A stretch of 64,000 nt of DNA from Paramecium pentaurelia (lineage: Eukaryota; Ciliophora; Oligohymenophorea; Peniculida; Parameciidae), in the NCBI GenBank assembly GCA_905183005.1, contig CAJJDO010000047.1:484097-548096 (forward strand), given 5' to 3'. A program made the translations under genes and the position numbers. The notes below the pieces were generated by a model. The model made no database searches. It worked only from the letters and a program-made list of their open reading frames with translations, and was not told where the DNA came from. Every line of letters begins with the position of its first letter. Positions within the stretch are counted from its first letter, which is position 1. Shown here piece after piece: positions 46,555 through 59,297 of this stretch.

Positions 46555-49083
46555 TCAAGAGTCAAAAAACAAAAATTGGTTTTATTCTTTTAAATAGTTC
46601 ATTGCTTTAACAGCTTCATTATAAAATAATTTGACTTTTTCCATCTAAGGAATACATTCTAATGGAATTGGAGGAGGTTAATCATTCTGTTATAATGATG
46701 AATAAGGATTAGTAGTATTTCTACTATTTCTTGAAGTTCTAGATAATGCAATAGTCTGATTAATGGTTTGATTAGTAGGCTATATCGATTATATGGTCTT
46801 TATCTTTTATCCTTTAGTTTTATATTAAGTTGTGAATAATTGTTTTTTTAGTTTTCCTCTCTACGTTTAATATTCATATCTGGATTCATAACATAATGAT
46901 TATGTTTTTGTAGATTTTTTTGATTAAACATTTAAGTAATCATCTTTTAATTGTTTGAATAAGAAATTAGTATCTGTATCCAATAAAGGGTCAATTTTAG
47001 ATCGAATTGATTTTTCTTACAAATCAAAATTTAAAATGTCTAACTTCTTTTTCACTTTACTATTACTAGATATTTTTGAATATAAAAAATTACTTTTATA
47101 ATTATCTAACTGATTATATTTTTGAACCATTTTACTCTGATTAGTTGTGTTTATGATCTATTTTCTAAAATCCTTATTATAAAGGTTGCAATTTTTATAA
47201 TATTTTTGGATCAATAGGATCTGGTTGTGTCTCAACAAATGGTTCAGTTGCTTAATGTATTCTATCTTTCAACAATTTATTTGCATATATATTCTTTTCA
47301 ATTTCTTCTATTTTCTCTCTTATATATTCATCTGGTAATTCTGTATAATGATGTATTTCCTTCACTTTTATTTTAGGAAGTAATTGACTCTTTGCACCCT
47401 TAATTTATTCTAATATTGACTCTCTTAATTCAATTTATATACATACATCTAATCTTAATGTTTGGTTCCTCTAAAATTAACCACTTATGGTTGATGCTTT
47501 AGAATTTACTACATTAATAATTTAGTAGATTTCATCTATGTTTCAAAATCTTCATTATGCTTTTCAAGTTCATCTTTATTTGATAGTTACTTTTCTTCAA
47601 TTCTAACATCAATTTCAAATGAACTAATTCTATTACCAACTATAATAAATTAATATTTATTGATTTCAATAATCTTCATATGATTAGTAGGTTTAAGAAT
47701 TTTTTTATAAGTAGTTAACTTTCTAAAATCCTCAGTGTCAAACACTCTTATTTAATTACTTGAATCATAAGTTACTAATAAGTCTTAAACAAAACCAATA
47801 GCAAGAACTGTATATTCAGGTTTACAAATTTGAATAGTTTTATCTTTTGTATAATCTACTCCATTTTCTTCGATTAACCATTTTTAAATTTTATGTGTAA
47901 AATTTATAGAATAAAAGCATTATCCTGCTTCATAAAATATAAATCTAAGAATTAAGTATTTATAGATATTATTACGTCTAAATAAGCAATGAATCCTATA
48001 TAACAATTAGTTATTCAAATTTTGGATTAAAAATATGCACTCTTTTCATATCAGTTTACAAACAGATCATTTCATTTTTTTACAATTCTATTATACTTTG
48101 TATTTTGCCACCCTATAATTATAAGGGTACTCTTGTTTATTGATGCGTTTTTGGATGCCATAATATCAATTATTAATTGGTTGTAACCGATCCCCAGTGA
48201 TCAAGCATTTAAAGATATTGAATCTTGGTCAATAAGTATTCACATTATACTAATTTATTATTATGCAATTGATCCATCTAAGATTAAATAATAGTTAAAT
48301 ACAAAACTCAAGAATAATATATGATTATTAGAAAGACTGCAACAAAATTCTTTTATATTCTCAGCAAAGTCAAAATCTAAAATTATGTAATGAGTATCAG
48401 GATTATCTAGTTTTATTTCCTTATGAATTTGAAAGTCTGTCCCTAATAGATAGATTTATGGTTAATTTTCTTCTAATAAGGCAATTTTTTAGATCGATTT
48501 TGTGTAGATTGCCTAAAAAACATATAATTTCCAGTACTTTTTATATCTCGTGTTTATGGTACATAGTGTCTTAACTTTTGCTTTCTGTTATTTTGTAATA
48601 CGCATGTTGGATATTGTCTTACTCATCATTCTCACTACATGACATATAATATGCGACAAATTATTCAAAAGTGATAATTCCATTTTAAGCTATCTTTTCA
48701 GCTAACTCTCTCAATCCATTTATCATATATGGAACTTCATCTAATTGAAATTATATCAATTTCAAAAGTAATAACACAAATCCTGAAATTTTTATCCTAT
48801 TCCCAAATTTAACAAAGTATTCTTTAATTTTATGTAATTCTAATCCGTACAATTTCGAGAGTATATAGTCTGTGTTAAACATTTCAACCAATAATTTTTC
48901 ATGAGCTTTCTTATGGATTGTCTATTAAAAATGATAACTTAACAAGTAATCAGCAAAATCTAAATAACGAGCTATTTTAGGATCTTCTAATAGAGTTTAT
49001 TGGAGACTTTAATTTTTTAATTCCAAGTAATCTAAAGCTTTTTATTCATTGAATTCCTCTAAATTGATTTGTTTAAATTACAT
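46555..49083 (-). CDS. WD-repeat protein with N-terminal EF-hand-like region
   Basis: Roughly 800 aa. N-terminal 170 residues (MQFKQINLEEFNEQ…) are helical and contain an EF-hand-like stretch (LREL-x-EKIAQNGIITFEQFVAYYMSC). A long divergent WD40 propeller follows, e.g. ILDFDFAENIKEFCCSL, QIRVFDTEDFRKL, NKYQFIIVGNRISSFEID. The C-terminus is Glu/Lys coiled and then Gln/Thr-rich. The combination resembles the WDR49/WDR64-type EF-hand/WD proteins associated with cilia (inference). Introns near 48516 and 48287 (25 nt each) and 47967 (31 nt) fit well; between 47590 and 47480 the frames could not be joined cleanly. The stop is 60 bp from the convergent CK1 stop. Confidence 0.65.
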
Positions 49084-49112
49084 TATTTATTATAAAATTA
49101 TTAGAAAAAAAA

Positions 49113-51095
49113 TCATGATTATTGAGGCAATATTTCTCTTTGAATAACAAAATCGTTTTCAGTATCATTTTGAATAAACTTCAATCCTTATTCATTAGCT
49201 AAATGTAACATTGTAACAAAACAAGTTTGTATTGAAACCCTACCTTTGGATTAAGGAATTTTTAAAATCTTAGGTAAAATTTTATTAATCTCATTAAATT
49301 CTAAACCTGAATGCTCTGTTGATAACTATATGTATAGAATTATAATAAAATACAGGTATTGATTATTATAAATTTTACCAAACTTAAGTTTTTAATTCTT
49401 TAATTGGAATATTCAATTTTCCTTATGTATTATTAGTATTTTTATATGCTGAATTAAAGGCAGTATTTTATTAGGTTATCAATTGTTAAGGATCTTCATC
49501 TATAACTCCTATATCAAAATTATCATTTTATAAAAATGGCTACTCTTAAATATCTTCCTCCCATTTTGGTAATTTGGATACCTAAAATGGTTAACATAAA
49601 CTAATATAATAAATAATTATAGTTACTCTTATCTATCTATTTGATAAGATTTAGGCAATAGATATAATTAATTCATTGTTTCTTTGTTATTGCAATAGTT
49701 TTCCTTTTCCCTTTTTTAAAGAATATTTTATCTATCTAAATCTTTGTCATCCTCTTCAGCATCAAAAGTAAAAAGTAAACCATTTTTCTTTTTAGTTTTG
49801 TTCTTCTTGGGCTTTTCATTTAATTAAGTAATATTTTTTTTTTTAGGTTATTAGTTCATATCCAAAGCCATCCATGCAACTTATTCTTTTTCATTTTCAA
49901 AGACCTTTCCTGTTCCAATATTAGCTGCTGCTTATTCAAAATTTAAAATATTGAATTTATGTTATGAAAATTTGTTTCCACTTTATTAATTAACAATAGC
50001 ATTTTAAAATTGATTTACTGAAAGTATAGATGCTTATTCATCCATTATCTCATCTTGCATATTCATATTCTCATATAATTAATCCTCTTAATTAAAATCC
50101 ATATTCAGAGCTATTGGGTCCATCACATTAGCAAATGATATGTTTTATTTGATTTCTATTATATTTTATCCTTTTTGAAACATATTCTCTCTAAATTCAG
50201 TTAATTCTGGACACAATTTTAAATTGTGTAAATTCTTTAAAAAGGACTTATATTCTATTTATATTTTTAATATGTTACTTTCTATATTCAATGAACATGT
50301 GATAGGTTTAATGGGTAATACATCAGAATCTAATGCAAGCATCAAATTCTCATTTATTGTTAGATTATTCATTAATAATCCTTTAGCTCCTGCTTCATCA
50401 AATTTTGCTGATGTTTATTAAAATAGAGGATCAATTTCAAATTCTAAATCATATTTATTTGTGTCTATATTTGCTTGATTTTTCTCTAATGTGTTCTCAC
50501 CTCCCGTATTTTATAATTTCTTTTTTCTCAATTATTCTTATTCATATTCTTGCTATTCTTCTTAATTTTGTTTTTCATTAATTTAGGTTCTATGCAAACC
50601 TCCAAGTACTTTAAATGTGTTTTAATGAACTAAATCCACTCTAAATCCATATATTTTCGATCCCGCATCTAATGAAGCGGATATTTGTTTCCAAGCATCT
50701 CCTTATTCGATTTCTAAAATATGAATAATCACATACATTTAAATGCATTTAGATCTTTAATATTGATCATTGGTATCTCAAATGAATTTTTTTCATTTAC
50801 TCTCTATTTTCATTATATTTTAAACTAGTACATTCTTTTAGATTAACCCTAATACAAAACGTGATTATTCATCAGGATCATCTCTGTTCTTGAGTTCCCC
50901 TTCATCATCACTTGAACTTGTATCTCCTTCTTTTATAGCAATTTGTTAAAATTTTGGATTCTGTTATTGTTTTAACTAATTAAAAGAATGAATGTCATTC
51001 TCTTCATGAGTTGCTAAATCATCTACTCCACTTGGCATTTCCTTTTTCTTTTTTAAATACTGCGATTTGGCTGAAACTTGTTTGTTCTTTTTCAT
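49113..51095 (-). CDS. NCAPH: Condensin complex subunit 2 (CAP-H/Barren kleisin)
   Basis: About 640 aa. The N-terminal signature is GDAWKQISASLDAGSKIYGFRVDLVH followed by TFKVLGGLHR, matching the conserved Barren block that binds the SMC2 neck. The acidic middle, …NGLLFTFDAEEDDKDL…, and the C-terminal winged-helix-type end, GLKFIQNDTENDFVIQREI, complete the kleisin architecture. CAP-H closes the SMC2/SMC4 ring for chromosome condensation. Introns of 22 nt (GTTTAA…) and 23 nt lie in the N-terminal region near 50830 and 50735. Start MKKNKQVSAKSQ at 51095. Only 30 bp separate its stop from the downstream gene's start on the same strand. Confidence 0.85.
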
Positions 51096-51388
51096 AATAA
51101 TTTGAATAATAAATCAATTATTTTTGGCTCCAAACAAAGCCTAATAAAATAAAGTAAATTCAAGAAGGTTTTCATAATTTAAACTAATAAAATTTTAGAA
51201 AAACATTAAAATATTTGTTTCATTTTTTGAACTTAATTTTATAAGATAATTACAAGGTGATAATTTATATATGAGCATTTATCAATGATATTTGTTAAAA
51301 TTTATTGTTTTCTTATTTAATATGAACAGTCTTCAAAATTTATATATTAAATATTATAAAATTCTGTATTAACGTATAATTAATATAT

Positions 51389-52523
51389 TCATTCTTAATT
51401 ATTTAATTGATAATATTCATTAGTTTAAGGATCATAAAAACATTTCAATTTTGGATCATAGACTAATTTCAGATACTCTTCATCTTTTTAATCTAAATCC
51501 TCTAGATAATCCTCTAAGTATTCGTTATCATCTTAATCTTATTAAATCTCTTCAAAATATGATGGATTATCTTTAGGTTCTGATTCTTCATCATTCATGG
51601 AAGATTATAATTTGTCATCTAAACCAATATTATCATATTTTTTAAAATTTTAAGATTATTATTGATGCTAGGTTTGTTTAGTTTAAATTGATTATTCAGG
51701 TTTGCTATATTTATATTTCCCTATTTTTTATTTTTATTCAATAGGCTACTTAACATCATAAACATATCTATAAATATTTAAATAATACTTATCTGGACTT
51801 TTTGGCAAGCACTATATTTGAGAACTTAAAGCAAACTCATTATAATTCAACAATCTAAACGTAATTAATTAATTTGAATAAGGAAAAGACTCTGGAAAAT
51901 TTACTTGTTTTGGAACTATTGCAAAACCTTAGGTGAAAGTTATATCTATTTCACTATCCTAAATTGGATATTTCATGATATAAATTTTTCTCAATTTGCA
52001 AGGCGAACCAATAATTATTTAATCTATGGATCGAAATGTACACCCTTTAAATGCTTCCATAAAGCTCCAAACATCTATACATAAATTTAACCATTATCCT
52101 CTTTTTACATGATCTATTGGAGATTTAATATGAAAATGATGATTTTCAAGACTCTTCACACTATCTGTTAACACTATCCTTCTCTTAGTTTTTGTTGTAT
52201 CAGTAACATCTAATTCTAAAGTCCATACAAACCCAAGATCTATATTCACCTACACAACTAAAAATTATTAAATCAAGCCTAGTTCACCTTATTTAGGAAA
52301 TTAAATCCTAGTGGAGTCACCTAAGAATTCATAAATAAATCCTGTGGTTTAGATTTTAATTACCTTTCATTTCTTTATCAAAATACCTTGAACTTTTTAA
52401 AGGGTAATTGATTTTAAACAATTTCTTATATAGATCTTCTTTTTCTTTACTCCCTTTGGTTTCTACTTCCTTTGGATCGAAAACTTAGAAATATGATCCT
52501 GACTAAAATTCGTGTAAAAACAT
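51389..52523 (-). CDS. CFAP20DC: CFAP20-domain-containing protein (CFAP20DC-like)
   Basis: About 370 aa. The first 210 residues fit the CFAP20 fold: MFLHEFQSGSYFQVFDPKE, after a 22-nt CAG-ended intron EFLGDSTRIQFPKQGELGLIQQFLVVQ, then RRIVLTDSVKSLENHHFHIKSPI, WLNLCIDVWSFMEAFKG, FRSIDQIIIGSPCKLRKIYIM. The LGLIQ-FLV and NLCID motifs are those of the vertebrate CFAP20DC (C3orf67) branch and not CFAP20 itself. The rest is polar and acidic, ending in LVYDPKLKCFYDPQTNEYYQL. CFAP20 is a doublet-microtubule inner-junction protein; the role of CFAP20DC is less known. Confidence 0.75.
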
Positions 52524-52645
52524 TATTTAATTTTTTAATAAAACTGTCTCACATTCATTATTTCTTCGTATAAATTATAAAGAATGAAAAATAAATGATT
52601 ATTTTAATAATATTATCGTAAAAAAATAAATAGATAATAAATTAA

Positions 52646-53793
52646 TGAATACTGATTATGAAGATTAGGATGAAAATAATATAGATGATCTAGAAAACTT
52701 AGACATTAGTAAAGTAATTTAATCCAAGTATAAATAAAGGAGAGTTGGGATGTAAATGTAATGCTTATACATCTTAAGATCGCAATATTAATAAAGAGAG
52801 CATTAAAAAGTCAGATAAAATCAAATTGTACCTGATCTTGAAAATCAACCTATTTAATAAACATAAATCAATTAAACAACTTAATCAGAAGTATTAGTTT
52901 CGCGATCTGATAACTAAGAGAACGACTAGAAATTGATTACATTTAGATGTCAAAACAATCTAAATCATTAAATAAAAGAAAAACCAAAAAAGAATTAAAG
53001 TAAATTTATAATTTGAAATAAGAAACTTGTTTTACCTAATATAATTAATGCAGAATTTGTGGAGATGGAGATTCTGATTAATGTCCTTTAATTAAAGCTT
53101 GTGAATGCGTAAGGTCGAGATATTATGTTCATGAAGAGTGTTTAAAACAGTAAATTTTGGATGAATATAACTACAAAATAAGAGGAGCTAAATGTTCTTC
53201 ATGTTAAGTCTAATTCAATATGATAATAGAGGGAAACTTTATTTTTCTACCTGTAAATTATAGTTCTTATATATATAAAGAGGTTAGGTTGGTAGTAAAG
53301 TAAAGATAAAATTCCATTATTTTGTTTAATCACTTTCCAACTTGTACTTGTGGTGATTGTTATTTTATTATCAATTAGATTGTAAATTTATTAATTAAGA
53401 TTTAGAACATCAATTTAGGAAACTAAAAATAGATAAAACTTTCTAAATTCTAAAGTGTTTATCATTCTTTTTATAGCTATTTGCTGCATCATAAGCATAA
53501 TTTTAGTTTGGTTAATTACAATGATTATGAGAAATATACTTTATGTAGAAAAAATTACTAAATGGAAGATCATCCCCTATCTTATCAAATAACCATCATT
53601 TACGATGCCATAAAATATAGAAATTAATAATAAAGGAATATTATAACTTTAATAAATGATCCAATAACAACAAGAATAAACTCATACAAATGAAGACCTA
53701 ACAAAATCAGAATATATTAATACGACTAAGACTCAATATAAAAGATATTTTACTTCCCTAAAATTAAAGTAATAAGATAGTTTGATTTCTTGA
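52646..53793 (+). CDS. RING-CH (RINGv) zinc-finger protein
   Basis: Acidic start (MNTDYEDQDENNIDDLENLD) and Gln-rich region, then a C4HC3 RING-CH: CRICGDGDSDQCPLIKACEC, YYVHEECLKQQI, KCSSCQVQF. A 23-nt intron at 53000-53022 ending in AAG joins KKNQ to KTCFTQYNQCRIC and is needed for the frame. Downstream residues (RLVVKQRQNSIILFNHFPTCTCGDCYF) may form a second small domain, FHA-like by position, but without clear motifs. RING-CH proteins are E3 ligases; no membrane spans are seen here, unlike MARCH proteins. The C-terminus (53690 TGA or 53791 TGA) is uncertain. Confidence 0.75.
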
Positions 53794-53838
53794 ATCTCTT
53801 CAAAATACATCTTAAATTGATTAAATATTTATTATCAA

Positions 53839-54764
53839 TCAACTATACATTCTTTATATGATGAATTACTTGACAATACCCATTTCCACAGCTCTGCCCG
53901 ATAAGTAATTTAGAACTAATGGACTAGTGGGTGATTAATCCAATGTAATTACTATATTTTCTTCTATTGATGTTATGTCAATAAACTACTAGATGTAGTT
54001 TTTTGATATTTAGAAAAAGCTCTAATTCAATTAAAATAATTATATACATCAATTTGTTTTAAATTTTCTGCTTGATGTTATGATGCCAAAAAAAGTGTAG
54101 AGAAGGATGGAACATCATTTTCTAATTGCACAATTATTTCAACTGAATATAAGCCTTATTATTTATAAAAATTTAATCTCAAAGGAGCGTCATAATTTTT
54201 TGCAATTGTTGCCATTCTAAAATTAAGTTAGTTTTTTACTAGTTCAACAAATAAGTAGGCATTATTATCATAGGCTATAATTCTAATTAAACAATCTCTA
54301 ATTCTTCTATAAATTCTATATATGTCTGTTTTATAATGCTAGTGTCATCTTGCTATGTGATATTCCACTAATTCATTTTAATATTCTATACAGTCAAAAA
54401 TATTTAATCTTCAATTTACTCTAAATAAATTCTGACATCTTTTGGATTTGAGGCAATTTTATTGACAGCACCAACTACAGTATCAAAATCTTAGAACTAT
54501 AAAATAATGTATTTATTGTTGCATTGCTAATTGCCCAATTTTAACTGTTCAATCACTTGATTATTATCTAAAAATAAGGTTAATATTACTAATATAATAG
54601 CAAGACGAAATTGATTCTTTGCAATATAACACTAAATCAGTTGAAGTTATTCTAAAGTAAACCTTCTTTACTCTCGGATTGGCTCTCTTAAAATGAATGA
54701 AAAAGCTCTTCAATTCTGGTAATGAATTATTTTCAAATAAAGCGCATAAATATACTTCTTACAT
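53839..54764 (-). CDS. Possible PCNA-fold clamp protein (9-1-1 type)
   Basis: About 270-290 aa from ATG 54764 (MQEVYLCALFENNSL). Alternating strands: KKVYFRITSTDLVLYCKES, VGAVNKIASNPKDVRIYLEQ, APLRLNFYKQQGLYSVEIIV. Across a 26-nt intron near 54030 comes KNYIQQFIDITSIEENIVIT, then SPLVLNYLSGRAVEMGIVKQFI. The last segment follows the pattern of the PCNA/RAD1/HUS1 C-terminus (helix, strand, acidic-hydrophobic strand, MGxVxxYL). Identification as a DNA sliding clamp of the 9-1-1 checkpoint complex is a hypothesis; splicing between 54590 and 54480 is not resolved. Confidence 0.45.
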
Positions 54765-54876
54765 TATAATAATTATAAAAACAGAATTCAACTAATTCGA
54801 ACATAATTTACATAATATTTTGTAATTATTTAGTATGTATGCATGAGAATTATTATAATAAAGATTAATAGAATAA

Positions 54877-56967
54877 TCATTCAAATAATTCATCGAAACT
54901 GTAAACAGATAGTTTTATCAATGCACTGTTTTCTAAAAAAGCAATATGAGCTGCACTTCCGATCATAACATCTAATGATCTACAAAAATTAAATTAAATA
55001 TACCTTCCAGATTATTCGTAATTAACATCTAACCTTTCTATTTTTTTATTTTATATTGTTTCCATTAAATTATCTATCATTTTGTTGGTAATTATAATAT
55101 CTTTACTATTTCCTTTTGGTCTTTAGATGCGAGCTGACTCAAATGGACTATAAGTGTCTTGGTACGAACTCATCAAGGCTATATTGTTAAACCATCCTAA
55201 GCCCTCTAACTTAGATAATTTATAAAGACAGGTTTCTTGAATATTCTAAGAATCATTTAAAGTTAGCTAATTCAAACAAATACATTTCTTCCATTTACGA
55301 ATTACCCATAAACCAGTATCTACAAGTTTACTTGAAGATAAAGAATAACCCAAATGAGGTGTAGCCAAAGATAAATATGTGTACATTTTATCTTTATATT
55401 TTGTTAAATATTGTAAAGAGGCTCTAATTATTAAACCACCAAGAGAATGACCAATAAATGAAAGTTTTGAAAAATTTTCTTTAGGGCACCATTCTTTGAT
55501 CCAAAGCTTTACTTCTAGTGCTAATTTTTCTCCCATTACCATTATGTCTTATTCCGTATTATCTTAATTACATTTTGAGAGCAGAGTTAAATGTTCAGGG
55601 TATCTAACAGAAATATTATTTCTCCATAATCTTAAATCATAAGAATTTCCTTAATAACCATGAACAAATACAAATAAATGTAAGCCTTTGATTTACTTGC
55701 TTTAAATTTATTGCTTTTAAGAAACATCTCTAAAAACTATTGGGTGTATTTTAGCATCAGGAAATAAATCAAGATCTTCAATATTTAAAGGTTCTAATTA
55801 TTTATAGTAGTTATTATTTCGATATTACTGAGCCATTTATTTATGGTTCTTTCCTGATTAGGTATCTTAAAAGGAGAGATCATCAACAGTTTAAATATGC
55901 TAGAATATACTTTCACCCCACCTTTCTTTAATCTTTTGTAAATATTCTTACTCTAATTTATTAGTTAAAGCTGAAGCCATAAAATTATAAGCATCAATAA
56001 ATTAATACCAAGCCACAAAGATTTAAGAGGAAATATGCTTAATTTCCAAAAAAATTTAATTGCTAATTTCTTATTGTAGTTAAGGATTACCTTTAAGATC
56101 ATTCAATTTATTTGTATATTCAGAGAAAGGCTTATAATTTTAAGTTTTCGCATTTAAATAAGAGAACTTACTGTATTTATTTTAAATTTATTCATCTGAT
56201 ATGCATTGCTTCACTCTAGTTTAATAGTAATTGGCTAACTATTCATTAGTTTACATAAGCATTTTATTATAATATGAGTAGAATCCAGTTAATAAATGAG
56301 GAGAAACTAATTGCTAATTTGATCATTTACATTGATTTGTTATTTTATTCATAAATTAGTGAAGGGATAAATCATTTTGTTGATGATATTTGAAGTCAAC
56401 TAAAACTGAGTGCAGACTGAATTTTAATAAACAAAAGTGAGAATCATCAAATACACAGGGAACGTATTCTTTTATAAATTTAACATTGTGTAATTTGCTT
56501 GAAAATTTGGCTATGCATTTTTAATAATTCTGTAATCGATCCTAATAATTCAAAATGAAAAATACTGGCTTAAAATCTTCTTGTGTTATTGTACTTAGTT
56601 CACAAAAATGAAGTTCAATAATGCAATATAATTCATTTAAGTTCATTTCTGGATAAGCTTGGATTTCAATTCTAAACACACATCCCTCATTTAACTCTAC
56701 AATTTAATCACAATATTTTATAACAAAAGCTTTGCTGTAAAAGCTTGTATCAATAAGTTTAGAAGATTAGACATAAGTATCTGTAGTTTATTTATTGAAA
56801 AATCTTTTTTGCTCTACAGTCATGTATGGTTGGGCGGATTTAACATCTAATTGGGTATCATCTTTCTTATAAATGCAAATCTTAAGTTGATAAACTCCTT
56901 ATTAAAAAAGATCAATGTTCCTTAGCTCTTTTAAATATACAAATATTTCTATTGTCCCACTAATCAT
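54877..56967 (-). CDS. FAM135: FAM135-family alpha/beta-hydrolase (putative serine esterase)
   Basis: About 690 aa. The N-terminal domain (MISGTIEIFVYLKELRNIDLF … FRIEIQ) is beta-rich, as in FAM135. The C-terminal DUF676-type hydrolase has LFVFVHGYQGNSYDLRLWRN (HG oxyanion region), LSFIGHSLGGLIIRASL (GHSLGG nucleophile Ser), and SLATPHLGY. The catalytic His is probably in the C-terminal part but not pinpointed. The family is predicted to hydrolyse lipids; no substrate is established here. It is adjacent to the hormone-sensitive-lipase homologue in divergent orientation. Confidence 0.85.
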
Positions 56968-57132
56968 TAAATAATAAAAATAGTTTAAAACAAGTATTTT
57001 AATATGCTTGACTCTAAACCTAAACATTTTAGATTGTTTAAATATTTTGATAAAATAACAATGTTGTGTTTATGTTTGTGAAATCTAATATGTGATTGAA
57101 ATTTTTTTTTTCAGAATTATTAATTATTATTA

Positions 57133-57387
57133 ATGGAATTACTTCATGTCGATTTTGAACAATTAGATCAGGAGATTTTGGCAGCCTTATTTCCAATTTA
57201 ACAATAACCACTCTTATGTGAAGAAGATAATTTATTAGGTCACGTTGATTTATTATTCGAATAAATAAATACTGTGGATAATCACTAGTAATTAACTATT
57301 GATGAGTTTAAATTGAATTGCACATTGAGTAATACTTCATTAGATTAATAGTTAGAAATACATTATAAGACCTTATTTAGCTAATGA
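57133..57387 (+). CDS. Small acidic ORF upstream of the lipase gene
   Basis: 84 codons from ATG 57133 (MELLHVDFEQLDQEILAALF) to TGA 57385, Gln/Leu-rich. Its TGA overlaps the ATG (57384) of the lipase frame. In a eukaryote this suggests either an unrecognised splice that fuses it to the lipase as an N-terminal exon, or a separate short gene. No domain is seen. Confidence 0.4.
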
Positions 57388-59218
57388 AAAATTTAATTCA
57401 TAAATATATCAAAAGCATTTGCACCATAAACAGAATATAATATGCTGTTAACTATTTGATTATTCTTAAAGATTTGTATGAAACTGTACTTGAATTATTT
57501 GCCAATAGTTTAGAATAACCTAGCCCAAGGTTTTAAGAATTATTAACAAAGTACTCAAATAATGAAGAATTTCGAATTAAAGCTAAAAATATATAAGATA
57601 TAAATTTTTTTGGGCTTCAACATATGAATCATGTTTTTACGCAAGATACATTGAAATAAATTATTAGAATAAGTCACCATTATCTAACCAACCATGATTC
57701 ATAAGCATTGGAATAAAAATTAATTGTTTATAATTCACATCTTAATATATTGGTGAGAATATTTGCATCAGCTATCGATATGAATAAACAAGATATAATT
57801 TGCTTAAATAAAAATCATTTATTCTGGAGATAAATAAAGGCAATTTCTACATATACAAAGTTGAGTTAAAACTCAGAACAAATATCTTAATCATACTATA
57901 ATTTTATGAAATCCATCAGGATTGGTCATGCTATTTTTTTAAAGAAATCCAAAGTTAAAAATTCATTAATGAGAGATATTATTTTTATTTCTTCTTCAGT
58001 TTGGTATTTTGTACTAGATGGGAGAGCAAAATTAAGAGCTATGGAACATATGTGTGATATGTAAGTAGAAAGTGCTATGAGTGTTATGGGAATGGTTGAA
58101 AAACCAGGGATTAAACATCTTATTGAATTTGGAATTACTTCAATCAATAATAATATAAAAATTTACATTGATCCTGTCGTATCACCTCTAACCTTGAAAT
58201 ACATGAATAAACAATTTTAAAAAGGCATTCTGAATAAAATTACAAATGAACCTTTAGAATATGTTAATAAGTCTATACATTACGACATTAAGCAGCATAA
58301 ATCAATAATGACTAAAGATAAAACTAAATTACGAATAAGAATATTATCTTCAAAATCTTTAGTGAAAACAAACTCATTTCAATAAAGTTTTTTTTCATAA
58401 ATTTAACATGAAGCCTTAAATTATGATACATTTGAAACGATAATTATTCATTTTCATGGGGGAGGTTTTATCTCAATGTCTTCATCTAGTCATTAAAATT
58501 ATACCAGAGAGTAATCTGTTTCTTTAAATTAGATGGGCTAATCAATTAGGAATACCTATTTTTTCTGTTGATTATAGCTTAGCTCCAAAATATAGATATC
58601 CTTAAGCTGTTGATGATTGTTGGCAAGCGTATCATTGGATTTTAAATCATCTTCAATATCACTTTAACATCAAACCAAAAAAGATTATTTTAGCTGGAGA
58701 TTCCGCTGGAGGCAACCTATGTTGTGCATTAACAGGATTGGCTATTAAATTTGGTATTAAAGTACCTGATGGACTTCTGCTATCTTATCCAGTACTTGAT
58801 CTGAAAATGAAATATTCGCCAAGTCATATGCATGGCCTTGAAGATTTCCTTTTGAATCATACATTAATGGATATTTGTATAGATGCCTATACTAATCATC
58901 CTGCTAGTTATGAATTTGACCCTTTTAGAAGTCCCAATCATTTTAGTGATGAAGTAATAATTATAAAGATTCAAGATAATTTCTAAATTTCCTCCAGTTA
59001 GAATATTGGTTGGCTCAAAAGATCCATTAATTGATCATTCTCACAGATTAGCACATACTTTAATAAAAAATAAAAGAAATGTGAAAATTATTGTTTATGA
59101 AGGCATGTCTCACGGATTTCTAAGTTTTTACATGTTAGGAGGAATGAAAGAATCCTCAAAATGCATAGAAGATTCAATAATATTTCTAAAAGAGTTGATT
59201 TCTTTAAAAAAATATTGA
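57384..59218 (+). CDS. LIPE: Hormone-sensitive-lipase (HSL) family esterase
   Basis: About 595 aa. Helical HSL N-domain (…IRIGHAIFLKKS…, …VEKPGIKHLIEFGITSI…) then the catalytic domain: IIIHFHGGGFISMSSSSHQ (HGGG oxyanion hole), VDYSLAPKYRYPQAVDDCW, ILAGDSAGGNL (nucleophile Ser), VPDGLLLSYPVLD, GSKDPLIDHS (Asp), YEGMSHGFL (His). Substrates in the family are diacylglycerol and steryl esters. Two introns: 22 nt near 58514, and 58954-58975 with an AAG acceptor that restores SDEIISKFPPVRILVG. It lacks the large phosphorylated regulatory insert of mammalian HSL. Confidence 0.9.
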
Positions 59219-59297
59219 AAATAAAATCTTAAATATTCTTGAGGATTTTATTTAACATTAAAAAACTGTAACATAATAATTCAAAGTATATTTTATT

